Shown: positions 37,686 through 49,240 of the stretch, piece by piece | How positions within the stretch are numbered: position 1 is the stretch's first letter | How the letters are laid out: the number at the start of each line of letters is the position of its first letter | Origin: Cyanoderma ruficeps | Lineage: Eukaryota > Chordata > Aves > Passeriformes > Timaliidae | DNA: 64,000 nucleotides | NCBI GenBank assembly: GCA_008694505.1 | Contig: VZDJ01000047.1 | Span: 3,437,717 to 3,501,716 of the forward strand | Direction of reading: 5' to 3' | Notes under the pieces: generated by a model | The model's input: the letters and a program-made list of their open reading frames with translations, nothing else | What the model was told of the DNA's origin: nothing | Database searches by the model: none | Program-made: the position numbers and the translations under genes

Positions 37686-38738
37686 GGAGTGAGACTCTGC
37701 TCGAATCAGCCCCAGACTAGTGAAAAATATAAGGGTTGAGAACAGTGTGACTTTAGAAGAGCTGTAAGGATTCTTATGAACAGATGGTCGGATTCTGTAA
37801 GGGTAATTATATCATGATCCTAATTAATCTCAACAGGACTGACCTTTTACTGACTCATGAAATAATTTCATTTAGAGAATCTGCCGTGAAACTTTGATTT
37901 TTATTTTATTTTTTTTGCTTTTTTTTTTCCTTAGGTCAGGCACCCATATGCTCTGTATGCAGTAGAGCAGCTTCAAGAGATAAAAATATAATCACGTGTT
38001 GGCAAAGTTGGCACCAGCTATTGCATCAGGTGAGATCACAGGACTGAGAGGTGAACTTTTGAACTGCTGAGTCCAACCCTTTGTCTTCTCAACATTTATC
38101 CCACGCCCGTGTTGAATTCTCCTCCTGATGTCAATGAGTTTTATTTCCCAACAATACATTCATTAATTCAGCAAGTCAGGGTTTTAGTGAATTATTTATC
38201 TTCTGCTATGTCATGAGGAAATTTGATGATTTTTTCTGGGGTCTAGGTTGAGTTATGCACTCCCAGTCATAAGAGCCGAGTGATTTCTTTGACCATTTCT
38301 GTTAAGGGTTGGTCTGGGATTTTTCTGTTTAATACTTCTCAAGGCTGGTTATACCCTTGTGGTTTGGACTTTATTTCAAATATCAATGCACAAATGATAT
38401 CTGGTTATTCACTTTAGTGCATCTTTTGCTCTAATTATGCCTGTTGGGAACTTCAACTGTTATATCTTAAATGTCAAAACACCACGTAAATTGCTGCTTC
38501 CTATGGGACAGTGATTGTTTACTGCTCTGAAAAGTCACGAGGCGTGATGATCAAACTGTGAACAGAGAAAACACAACTAAAGCAAATATTTAATGTGCAT
38601 TTTCATTTAAATAAAAAGCACTCTGTAGCTCTGAGGGGGTTTTACTTTTCTTTTTCTGTTTTTTTTCCTCTTTGTTCTTTTTTCTTTGATCAGGTGTTGT
38701 TAAGGAAATGACATGAAGTGTATGTGGCTGTTGCTCTA

Positions 38739-38781
38739 TGTTTTTTTTTTTGTTGTTTTGTTGTTGCCTTTTGTGTGTGTT
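38739..38781. repeat. T/GTT/GT simple repeat
   Basis: A T-run of about twelve passes into GTTGTTTTGTTGTT and then TGTGTGTG. It is low complexity only. Confidence 0.8.
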
Positions 38782-41700
38782 TTAATCTGAAACTCTCCCA
38801 AACTTTTAAACAGCATAACGTAATGAGCTGGTCAGGCAAAGAGCTTCAATTCTTGATCCAGGAACTCCCAGGAATAAGAAATAAAATGCTGTGAATAATC
38901 CAAGCCCCTTGAGGAGACAAGATGTTTGTGGAGAAAAAGGAGCACTGGGCCATTATTTGCTCCATAACCCTTCTGTCTTTTCTCAATGTGCCAATGTGAG
39001 AGTGAAAGAGAAGGAAATGTGCCAAAGTGCATTTTGTGCATCCCAGGTGTTTTCCTGAGTGACAGTGAAACCATTCAGCTGCGTGTGTCGTTGCATTTTT
39101 ACACGGATAACACTGGAATATTCTGAGGGATCACAGCAGCTCCCAAACGGTGGGAAAAGAAAAAAGTATTTTCTGCATGAACCCATTATGCACACACATA
39201 GCATAAAGAATTTGGTTTCTTTGATCTTTAATTTTGGCTGTGCTGCATATTCTCCTCTTTTAGAGCTGCAGAATTCTGCCTGCTACTGTTTGTATTTCTC
39301 TCGTCTCATGGGGGTCTTTAGGAAGCAAACTTCCCAATTTTGACTTAGAGAAAAGAGGCCACAATAGCTGTTCCTGTTTGGTAGCTTTTGTCTTTTAGGG
39401 AGTGTTGTTCATGTTTCTTCCACACATTTCCCAAAACCTCTCCTCACTTTGATACCCTCACTTTCCTAGCCTAGTAGAAATCTGATTTTTTGAAAAATGT
39501 GTAGGTGACATGAAATAAAATTATTTGCCTTTGATTTCTGTTCCGATTTTTTTTTACTTTTAAAAAAGATTTCTTTGTTTTTTAATTCCGTGCTTTCTAT
39601 TCTTTTTGGGTCTCAGAGCAGAATGCTCATACGTGAATAAATAGATGAAAAAAATGTTCATTTTTGAACATTTCAAAAAGAGGGACTAATTTCCCACTTA
39701 AGAAAAAAGAGCTTTGATAAATGAGATGTCAGTTTAAATAGCAGACTACTTTCAAAATTGAGAAACTTCTTTTTTGAGGAAAGATAAGTAACTATAGCTG
39801 GGAAATGTAAAACTTGGGTCTTCGTGTTGGTATTTATGCAAATGCCCTCCCTCAGCTCAAGAACCTGGTAAAACCTCTGGAATAAAACTTGGAAACGGCC
39901 TGTATAATTTGTTAAAATCAAACAATGTTTCTGTAATATGCACAGAAAGTAAAGTCCCTTTTATCTTACTTAGTGTTTTAAAACACCCTCTGTTTCACTA
40001 AAGAGCTTGGTTAAAACTATGGATTGATTTGAATTGCTTTCATCTCTCTTTAATCTCTGTTGCCTGTTTCCCTGAAACTGAAGTCAAGTTTTGTTCTGAG
40101 GTGCTGGAGGTATTTCAGGGTGAGTGGATGAACTGTGGGTGCACCTGAACCCCGTGGATGGAAACTGGGCTTTGATTGTGCCTTTGCAGCATCACATTGT
40201 CTGGCCACCTGCAAATTCTTATTTGCTGCTTATTTTTGCGGTGGAAGATTTGTTGCATCACTGACACTGTTGTCTCGTGTTGTCTGTGCTCTTTTCATAC
40301 TCTCTGTCAAGGCAATAACTTTAATTTGTGTCTATTTGAATAATACTCGTTGTCACATGGAAAGAGATCTTGAGACGAGCAAGGGGTTTGTTTAGCAAAA
40401 AAAACACTTTTGAGAAATGGCAATTTTGAGAGGCTTCATTTTACAGGGAGGCATCAGAGTAGCTAAACAATTCAAATCCACGATTTTTTATCTCAGTGTG
40501 ACCATTTGCTGAGACACTGGGTGCAGGATAAATGAAATTCAGCTTCCATGGTGCAATCTAAATGCTCCATAAATACAAACTTTGTCTCAATTTCTGATTG
40601 CTGATTGCAGCTTTTTTATTTGTTGAGTGATCCTGAGCTCCTTCAGTGCATCTTTGTGCTCACTGCAGGAGTGCTCTCTGTGCCTGGTGCTTTGTCTTTG
40701 TGCTTGATGCCCCGAGCACACAGAAATGAGCTTTGAAGTTGCACCAAATCCATCAACCCCAAACTAAAGAGATTCCACCTGTAAAGGTATTGCTGCAGGA
40801 ATGGGATTCAGATCAGTGAGGAAGGTCTGAAGAGGAGGGAATGTGATTTGACTGCTGGGACTGAGGCTGCTGCTGGAGCTTCCCAGGTTGGAATTAGTGG
40901 TCTAGGAGTCAGAGATATTCTTCTTAATTAGGCAAAAGAGTAGAGCTGGGTGCAGATGAAATCAGATAATTCTAAGAACTATTAGGGAAAAAACCAACCA
41001 ACCAAACAAAAACCCTCAGTCCAAAGTCAACCCTAGAAATCCATCACCAATAAACAGCCTTGACGACCCTGCACTCTAAAATTCCTGAATTAAGCTGAGG
41101 TGATCAGACAGAAAAAAAAAAGAGATACTTTTAAATTATTCAAGATCAGCCACTTATGTACCCACGAAAATGCAAATGCAGCCCCAGGAAGTATCAGCCC
41201 TGAAGGGTTTTCTTTACATGAGTGTTGTGGCTGAGTTGCCATTTCATGGGCATCCTTTAGAATGAAAAATGAACCTAAAGTAGAATTGAGAGAAAGGTGG
41301 GCAAGGACCACAACCAGTTTCATTTACAGGGAGACCAATGGCTTTCCTTTCTAAAGCAGGGAAAACAAAGCATAAAAAGTGGATTTGATTCATTTTTCTA
41401 TGTATCTGTATTTAAGTATGACTTCAAAATCCCCGAATCCTGTTTATTTAACTAGTAACCAACACTGACACCAGTTTGTCATACACTATAAAATGAACTC
41501 AGAAGCTAACAAACATTCTGCTAAAGCAGAGTTTACAGCTAGGAGATCCGTGCTGCAGCTTGCTGGAAGTATTCAAACTTTATTTATCTCAGAGTGGCAC
41601 TGAGGCCAAAGAGCCAAATATTAACACATTACCAGGAAATATTACAGGGATGTCAGTCTGGTACCTAATGGCCAAGGGATGTCAAGCAGGAGGAAACTGC

Positions 41701-42283
41701 CTGGCCTGAAGCTCCATCCTTTTATATATAAAAGCATTTGTAATTGGGCAGATTTGTGCTTTGGGTACAGAATAAGGGCTAATCTGAGTTTTCTAAGCAA
41801 ATGAAAACATTTCTCGTGCTCTAGAACTGGAAGCCCCCGAGGAGAATTAGTCACTGTTGAATAAACCAGCCTGCGAAATTTGATGAAAATGTTTTGATCG
41901 AGACTGTGACACCTCAGTTTTTCCTTTCCAAGAGACAGTGATATGTTAGGAGTTGTCTTAGCTTTTTCGCCCTCTTATTTCTGCCAAGTTTTTGTAAATA
42001 TCAACTGCTCCAAACTGTGCATGAGAACCTGTCTATTCATCCCTGGCCTCAGTTCTGATGTCAAACAGTTTCTGCTTCCTGCAAAGGGACATACTAAAGG
42101 AATATTCAGTTTTGTATGTGCTGAGGTGACCTTTTAAAGGCTGAAGTATTTCACATTTTCCTTGGTTGTTATAGCCATCCTTCTTCCAGAAGTTTGAGCT
42201 CTTCAGTTTGAGAAGCTTTGATTTTTATAGGAAGGATTTAAAGGCATTCTGAGCTATCACTGGATATATTATTTTGTGTCTGT

Positions 42284-42320
42284 CTTTTTTTTTCTTTTTT
42301 TTTTNTTTTTCTTGTTCTTT
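42284..42320. repeat. Poly(T) tract with single ambiguous base
   Basis: A long T-rich tract contains one N at 42305. As with the other gaps in this window, the ambiguity lies in a homopolymer and its length should not be trusted. Confidence 0.95.
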
Positions 42321-45300
42321 TAGGTTTGCTGAAGACTTATGAGTATCTTATAAAGGACTGAAGATAAGCTGAATTTCCTGTAAAATAACTTTTACTATTG
42401 CTTACCTCTTTCTGTAGTAAGCTTAGTAATTTGTCAGAGTGAGTTGTGTTTTCTAGCTGATGCTCCTTCTGTTCTGGCACCTTTATTGAGAATTTTCAGG
42501 TGACAATCAGAGGGATGAAAATCTTTATACATAGACTCAATTTCAGGTGCTTGAAGGAAACGGATTATGTATGTTAATTAACTAGTGATGTCAAAAATTT
42601 TTGATAAGGGTTTAGTGGATTCAGGCCTCCTGGATGGATCTAAATTTAAATAGAAATTTGATCAAACCAGAAGTAATTATAAAGCAGCAATAATTCAGCT
42701 AATGTTGATAGCAACTCATTTGGTGTTAAATCATTATGGAGATCTCTGATCCTTTAAAACCGTAAAGATTTCTCTGATAAATAACAGTTGTCCCAAACAA
42801 CTGCTGTTTTATTTGTTATTATATCTAGAGAAAGACAAACTTAGTGGGATATAAACTTGTAGGAATTGCCCTAGTGAAGAGGAGCTGGACTGTGACACAT
42901 TTCATGTTTGATACAGTGGGTTGGGCCATTGGGCCAAATCCTCTCCTGTTTTATCTACTGTGAACGAAATACTGATTTGAGGTTTGGACGGTGAATATCG
43001 ACTCAGGATTCCAATTGCATTCGTGGATCAATTACAGACTTTCTGTGCTGCTGCAGCAAGTAATTTAAATGACACTTTCCTTCAGCTTCTCCTGTACATA
43101 ATGCTTTGTTGAGGCATTGCAAAGATGAAATCCACTACTAATTTGTGAGCTGCATTGATTCTGCAGTGTGAGGGGCCATGTTATCCCATAAACGAGTTGC
43201 TGGGAATCTAATTATACGAAATGATATAAATGTAATTATGTATTATCTAATTCTATTTTCCTGAAGAACTTCACAAAGGCAAACTCTTGGTTTCAAAAAC
43301 TAAACGTGTGTGCTGGGTGAAGGAGAGATGAGACTGAGAGACAGTGAAGTGTTGAGTTGGGGTGAAATCATTTTGTGTGTTCCTTTGAGAAACGCAAGTT
43401 TCTTTTAATTCAAAAGAAATGTGAGGCATAGCCTGCAAATTCAGCGTGTTTTATTCAGAAGTTCTTTGAATATATGTTCTTATTTAAAAATGGCTTGACT
43501 AATAAATGCTTTAATGAAAGATGCTTTAGGATGGTTTCTTGGCTTTTATTTTCTCAGGCATCAGAATGGATTGGTTGTGTCTCAGTCAGAAATCTAGAAA
43601 TGGTGGAGACAACAGCCACGTTTCTGTAGATAAGGACACATTTTTAGGCCTTCCGAACATGTTGCCAATATTAGTTTGTGATTTCTGAGGTAGAAATCTG
43701 CAGCTCTATGAATTTCATGAGCCAGTGGTTGTAGTAAAACACAGAAAAATCTATAACGTTTTCCCTGCTGCCATTTGGGTGTGAAAAATATCCTTGGCTC
43801 TTCTACTTTTTGCTTCCTTTTCCATAATGTTGTGTGGTCTTATTTTTTGAAGACTGAGTATTTTTTTTTTCTGGTTTGTAGCTTGGTAGTTAAGTGCCTA
43901 ATCAAGCTCTAAATCAAATTGTGGTTTGTTTCTCAGTAAGAGCTACTGATCGTTTTAAGTTGAAAAGAAAATGCATTGTAGGCTCATAAGGGATGCCTGT
44001 GATCAAATAATATCCTAATTATTAAGATGTTACGGAACATTTTGCCAATTATCTGTTCATAGTCGTAAAAAGGTTTGGGTTGCACTGAGGAGAGGCCCTG
44101 AATTACTTGTAACTCCAGTGTTTTGTTATTTTATCAGTTGCTTGCAATCATGAGTTCAGCCATAAGATGCAGAACTGTGTGCTGTAAATGTTTAAAATAA
44201 TCTTCATCCACTTAAAAAGAATGGTTGGTTCTTACAATGCTTAGAAGGGGACTTCAGTTTGGGTGTTAGGCATTAGTTGGGGCTTTTATCATTGCAAGTA
44301 GCACCATTGGACTGACATCTTTAAACATAAGAACAATCTTTTGATTCAGGGACAGGTCCCATGGATGGAATGCCCCCTGCATGGAATAAATTCTATAAGA
44401 GAATAACTCTTTTTTTAAATTTTTTTTTTTACCATGATAAATGTTACAGAATGGCAGAGAGCAGATTTTGAGGCCTGCTGTTCTCTTCTTCTGCCAGGAT
44501 AAATTGTCTTATTAATTTATTCCTTAGTAATTTCTAATGCATTTGTCTAAATGCTTTCCTTGTGCTCCTATTAGCAGTGCAGAATTCACATAAATATTCT
44601 CCAGTTAGTCACAGGTACTGACTCTTTATAGGTGTTGGATAGAGGTTGAACCCAAACCCTTCAATGAGGCATTTGCAGCCCAGAATATCCAGAACAGCTT
44701 TAGAAAAGAAGGACAAGAAGATCATTTAAGAAGGATTTGGGGTCAAATAAAGGTGCAGAGCTCTGTGCACATCTCTGATTTCTGGTGACCTTTTTGTGGC
44801 CATTTTCCATTCATGATAGGGCATGTGGATGCGAAAAGGCCTGAATACAGATATTAGGCACAGAATTTGTATTTCTTATTTATGACTGTGAACTTGGCCT
44901 TGGGGGCAACAGCAGCTTCAGTGGCAAAGGAGGATGAAGAAAATTGTGAGCTGGTGTAATGAACACATTTCTCTGTCCGTGCTGGAAGAACTGACTTGTA
45001 ACTTGTAAAACTGTGCCCTGCCAGTCCAGAGCTGGACTGAACCCTCAGTGGGGGAATATGCAATTGCAGATGTAAGTTTGTTTTTTAAATCCACCAGACT
45101 CTGTGCTGGCCTCAAAACACTTCCATGGCAAGCGTGGCTGCAGCTCAGTGTTTGGTACCCTAAGAGGGCTGGCTCCAGTGAGATAGACACCATGTAGTCT
45201 TTTAGGGACAGACCTGCCAAAATGTTTCATCTGTGCTTTCCACATCTCTGCTTTCATCCTGAGCCGGGACTGACATCTGTCAGATTGTGTGCTGTGGGAG

Positions 45301-46483
45301 AAATGTGATTTAAAGGTTACAGGAGTGAACGGGATCCTAGATTTCGGATGCAAGTGAATGGGGAGCTCCTTAAACCAGTAAATCAATTAGGTTTTCTCTT
45401 CAGCCTATAGAGAAATGTTTATGAGGATTAACAACTCTAAATAAAGAAGAAATAAATGGAGAAATATGGATTCATAAAATACAGCAGCAAAAAGCTGATT
45501 AAATTGATGAATGCCACAGTCAGATTTTCTCTGTTCTAGTGATTCCATGGATCTGCTTAGTGCTTGGGAAACTTCATTATAATTTGATATCAATAATATT
45601 AAGCATGGTTTCATAAAGGAGTAGTTGTACCAGCATCTAACAGGGCAGAGAAAAATCCATATTCTTATTGCAATCGTTCATTTTCAATGCTGTAATTGAA
45701 GATTCCAAAAAAAAAAAAGAAAAAAAATGGTGTTAGCTGGTATTATTTGTAAAAGAAATGGTTTCTACCTGAGGTTTATGGTATTTAGCACAGAACTCAA
45801 TATCTTCTTGCTTCATAAAACATAGGATACTAAGACAGTACACGTTTTTGGTTACAAGCCAGAATTTAATTTGGTACTGTAGACATGAAAACCTTTGTTA
45901 TAATACTAAATTTATTGCTGATAAGCATTTATAATAATGCATATTGAAAGACTGAAAATTCAGTTACATTAGCGAGGCTGCATCTCTAAAATTTATGCCT
46001 CTGAACATTTATGAGCAAACCTGTATTACTCAGTTCAGTGCAGGACCAGGTTGTGGTTATAGATTGGGGGAATAATCTTTCTTTTTCACTTTCTTACTGA
46101 AAATATATATGTATGCATACTGTATATACATAGCTGATATGTCTGTGCTCTTTATGTGCTTCCTGCAGATGTAGGATTGCTCGTATTCTTAAAATCCAAA
46201 CCTGAAAAACAAAACTATAAACTACTTGTACACTTACAGTGTATGGAAAACTTAGGAAAATTTCATTGTTGGGCCAGGTTTGAGACTAACTGAGCATTAT
46301 TATCCATGGACTGTGTTCAGCACTACATGAGCTGTCTGCCTGGCTGACTTGCCAGTTGCTGTCAGCTCTCTGTCCCCTTGTGATCACAGAGGAGGAGGAT
46401 TTGAGTGGTGTGTGACAAGCAGAAATGTTCCCCTAGCGTGTCTGGTTTAAATAATTATTTTTCTTCTAATGAGGTTGATGTTC

Positions 46484-47764
46484 TCAGCTACTGGCACGGG
46501 AAAACACACGCACTGAGCCCAACACTGTAGGAAAATACAGAACAGTGAGACTGAGATTCTGAGGAGTTACCAGTAGAGAGACAGGAAGTGTTAGACTTTT
46601 TGGAGTGTTTGCAGTGTTTATTGAACTGCTGGAATTAAGGGAAAGGTTGAGATGAAGAACTGTTACTGATACTGGTTCAGAAAGGTGCAGAGGGGTTGGT
46701 GGGGGAAGTGTGGCAGCATCTGAACTGTCTGGAATATTGAAGCAAAGTGCTGTTACAGGAACAACACTGGAAGGATTAACTACCATGAGCTCAGGTGGGA
46801 GTGCACTGCCAAATATTTGGTTAAAAATCAGCTCTGCTGACATTGTGCAATGAAGGGAATCCTCAGAGCAATCTAAGCTGGCTCCTCTTCCCCAGCTCTT
46901 TGCAACTGCCACGGAACTACTGTGATTATTGAGCAGAATTTGTGACTTGAAGACTTTTCCTGGAGATCTTGTGGACTGGATATCATTATTGCTTTCTGCT
47001 GTTGCTGTTGTGTTCCGTGCTTGTAGCCACATTCAGACCTTGGGTACGGTCTGCTATGTTCCTCTGGTTCTGGCTTTTGTTTTGTTTTGGTTTTTTTGCT
47101 GTGTCTGCCTCTCTTTTTCTGAATTGTTTCATAATGTAAAGATGGACTAAAGCCTCAACAGGAAACAGCAGAGCTGCCTAACCTGGAAGCACAAGGCCAA
47201 GTGTGAAACTACAGAAATTTCTCAGGCTATTTTCCAAAGCAGCACAAAAGAAAAATTGTTTGATGACAGGGATTCTTTGTACCCTTGGAACAGGCTGTTT
47301 AATCTGGAAATATGTAAAGAATGCCCGATGAGGGATAAATCTATATTCTGTAGAATGGATTTAACAACTTAATGCAGAAATCAGCAGGATTTGCCTTCCA
47401 GACAGAAACTGCAGTATAAGCTTTTAGTTTTCCTTTTTGCAGAGGTGGTTTTGATGGAACCTCATTTCTAACAGACCTTACGTTGTTTACACATCCAGCT
47501 TTTGATCTCGTGTCCGTGCCAGCAGCTGTCAGGAAAACACCAAGCCCACAAATAACTGATGAGACAGGAGGCACAAAGAACTCAAGCTGCTGCTGTTTGG
47601 AGAGCTCAGCACTCTTCCCAAAGACTTTGCCCCGTTTGAACCCTCCCAGTTTTACTTCCACTAATGATATATTGTATAGCTTGTTTGGCAGCGTGGGAGT
47701 TCGTCATAAGTTTCTCTTTTGTTCAGCCCTGAAATCGGGCTATGAAATATGTAATTACAGTTAC
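46484..47764. other. Non-genic region with the longest open frame
   Basis: The minus-strand frame at 46484-47032 (182 codons) is the longest in the window. Its product would be rich in Ser, Thr, Val, Leu and Asn, without a signal peptide, clear membrane segment or recognised domain. There is no poly(A) signal or splice context that I can tie to it, and this base composition can give such a frame by chance. I do not call it a gene; it is listed among the findings. Confidence 0.45.
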
Positions 47765-47965
47765 TTGTCATCAGAGGTCGGGTTGTTCAATAGGGGAAAG
47801 CGCTGCGATGCCTCTTAAATAGTTTCTTGATGATAATTTGTATCAGCTGCCCATAAGAAGCAACAGTGCGATGGTGCTGCCTCAAAAGAGCTTTTTGTCA
47901 AAGGTTAGAAATAATCTTTATCATTCAAGAGACAGTGAATTTTCAATGAAGACGGCCAGATCTTT
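47765..47965. promoter_or_regulatory. Candidate conserved non-coding element
   Basis: This stretch carries a small CpG group (GGTCGGG, AAGCGCTGCGATG, GTGCGATGG, GACGGCC), an E-box CAGCTG at 47844-47849 next to TGATAATTTGTATC, and AT-rich homeodomain-like words. It stands out from its CpG-poor surroundings and has no convincing frame. A role as a distal regulatory element is inferred from composition alone. Confidence 0.2.
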
Positions 47966-49084
47966 GCAGTCAGGCTGTTTGCCAGTTTGCTCAGGTTTTG
48001 GGCTGGTTTTGATGGCTGTGGTTTTTTTTTTCCATTACTAGCATCAGCTTTCAGGCAGCAGCATCTGCTTTCTGGAAGGGGAAGCAGATCCCTGTGTCAG
48101 GAAATCCTTTGTTAATATTATAATAGACGATGCATTTTTCATACCATGAGAGCTGGGTTTGGTCTCTGCCAGCCAAAAAAGGATCCTGCAGTAGTTTGGC
48201 CTCCCAAACCTGTCATTTGGCACCTGTGTGTGCAAGAGATCCCCAAATTTATCAGTTGTTTTGCCCAGAACCTGATACTCTTCCACCTTTTCTTGGAGCA
48301 GGAGAAAGTTTGGGAGGTTTTGTTCAGGCTAACTATTGCAAGATTAGGTCATGGTCAGACTTGTGTGAGTGACTGTGATGTTTTATCATTTTAGAGAGAA
48401 GTGAAAACCTGGGGAGGCAGGGGAGGATAATGCATTTGTGCAATCCTGAAGGTTTTCTTCACTTCTCCAAGTAAATAAAACAGTGATTAAACACAGAGGG
48501 TTTGGATATGTGAGCAACCAGCAATCTCCACTACGTAAACAATTAACTTTGTTATGAAATAAGTTAGTTTGAGACCTGAGCATTTCTAATAATTAACGTA
48601 ACAATTTGATTATGTAGGCCAAAGTATAGATCTTTCTAAGGTAAGCATTTTTCTCTCTATGTTAGCATAATTTTTCTTTCCTATGGAACAAGAAATACTT
48701 TCCTTCCTTGTTTCTAACAACAAGAATGTGTTATTTGTATCTGGTTTTTTCCCACGGACATAAAACTTACTTGGAGCCTATATATAAACTATTGCTTTCT
48801 CCAATTTGCAGCACTCTTGAAATTTAAAAATCTATTCCTGCTCTTGAAGGTGATGTATAACAATTGATAAAACACTTAGTGCTGGCATTTAGATTAAAAG
48901 TACCTTGAGTTACATTTGTTTTGACATTCTTTTTTTTCAGAATTGCGCAGCAATGCAGGTTTTCAAGAGGAATCTGTGTGGCTATTTAGGGTCAGGAATT
49001 GAAAGGGAAAAATACATGTTCAAGAATGATTTCTGCTGGTTCTCATTTTACCTGTCTGCAGTTGCAATGCATGCACACGCAATA
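47966..49084. other. Non-genic AT-rich sequence
   Basis: Nothing is recognised beyond short overlapping frames of at most 82 codons. No repeat family or RNA gene is seen. Confidence 0.58.
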
Positions 49085-49240
49085 CTGGAGCAGCACTGCG
49101 AGATACCAGTGCTGTGACTAATTAATCTTGATATGCATGAGCTAAATGAGGGATGTACAATAAATCCCGCCTGCACGGACCAGAAATTGAGTTCTGATTT
49201 CATTATATCTTTGCGAACAGTATTTTTTTCATCAAGATGT
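49085..49240. promoter_or_regulatory. Candidate conserved element with homeodomain/POU-like motifs
   Basis: CTAATTAATC at 49118-49127 and ATATGCAT at 49131-49138 lie within 20 bases, followed by AATAAATCCCGCCTGCACGG and a TTTGCGAAC group. The dense AT-rich motif pairing and retained CpGs are typical of vertebrate developmental enhancers. No conservation test could be made. Confidence 0.22.

Larger units (their letters stand above)
37686..46483. other. Non-genic AT-rich sequence
   Basis: No gene, RNA gene or clear transposon in about 8.8 kb. Simple sequence occurs at 38739-38781 (T and GTT/GT), near 40988-41010 (AACC units), at 42284-42320 (T-rich with a single N) and near 45708-45728 (A). 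Frames reach only 113 codons (45045-45386 minus) and have no domains. Confidence 0.58.

Noticed and set aside
38036..38096. Possible degenerate CR1 3' end (TCACAGGACTG and GAGTCCAACCCTTTG)
   Set aside because: Only two short words resemble the reverse-complemented CR1 tail and no further CR1 sequence follows; too weak to annotate.
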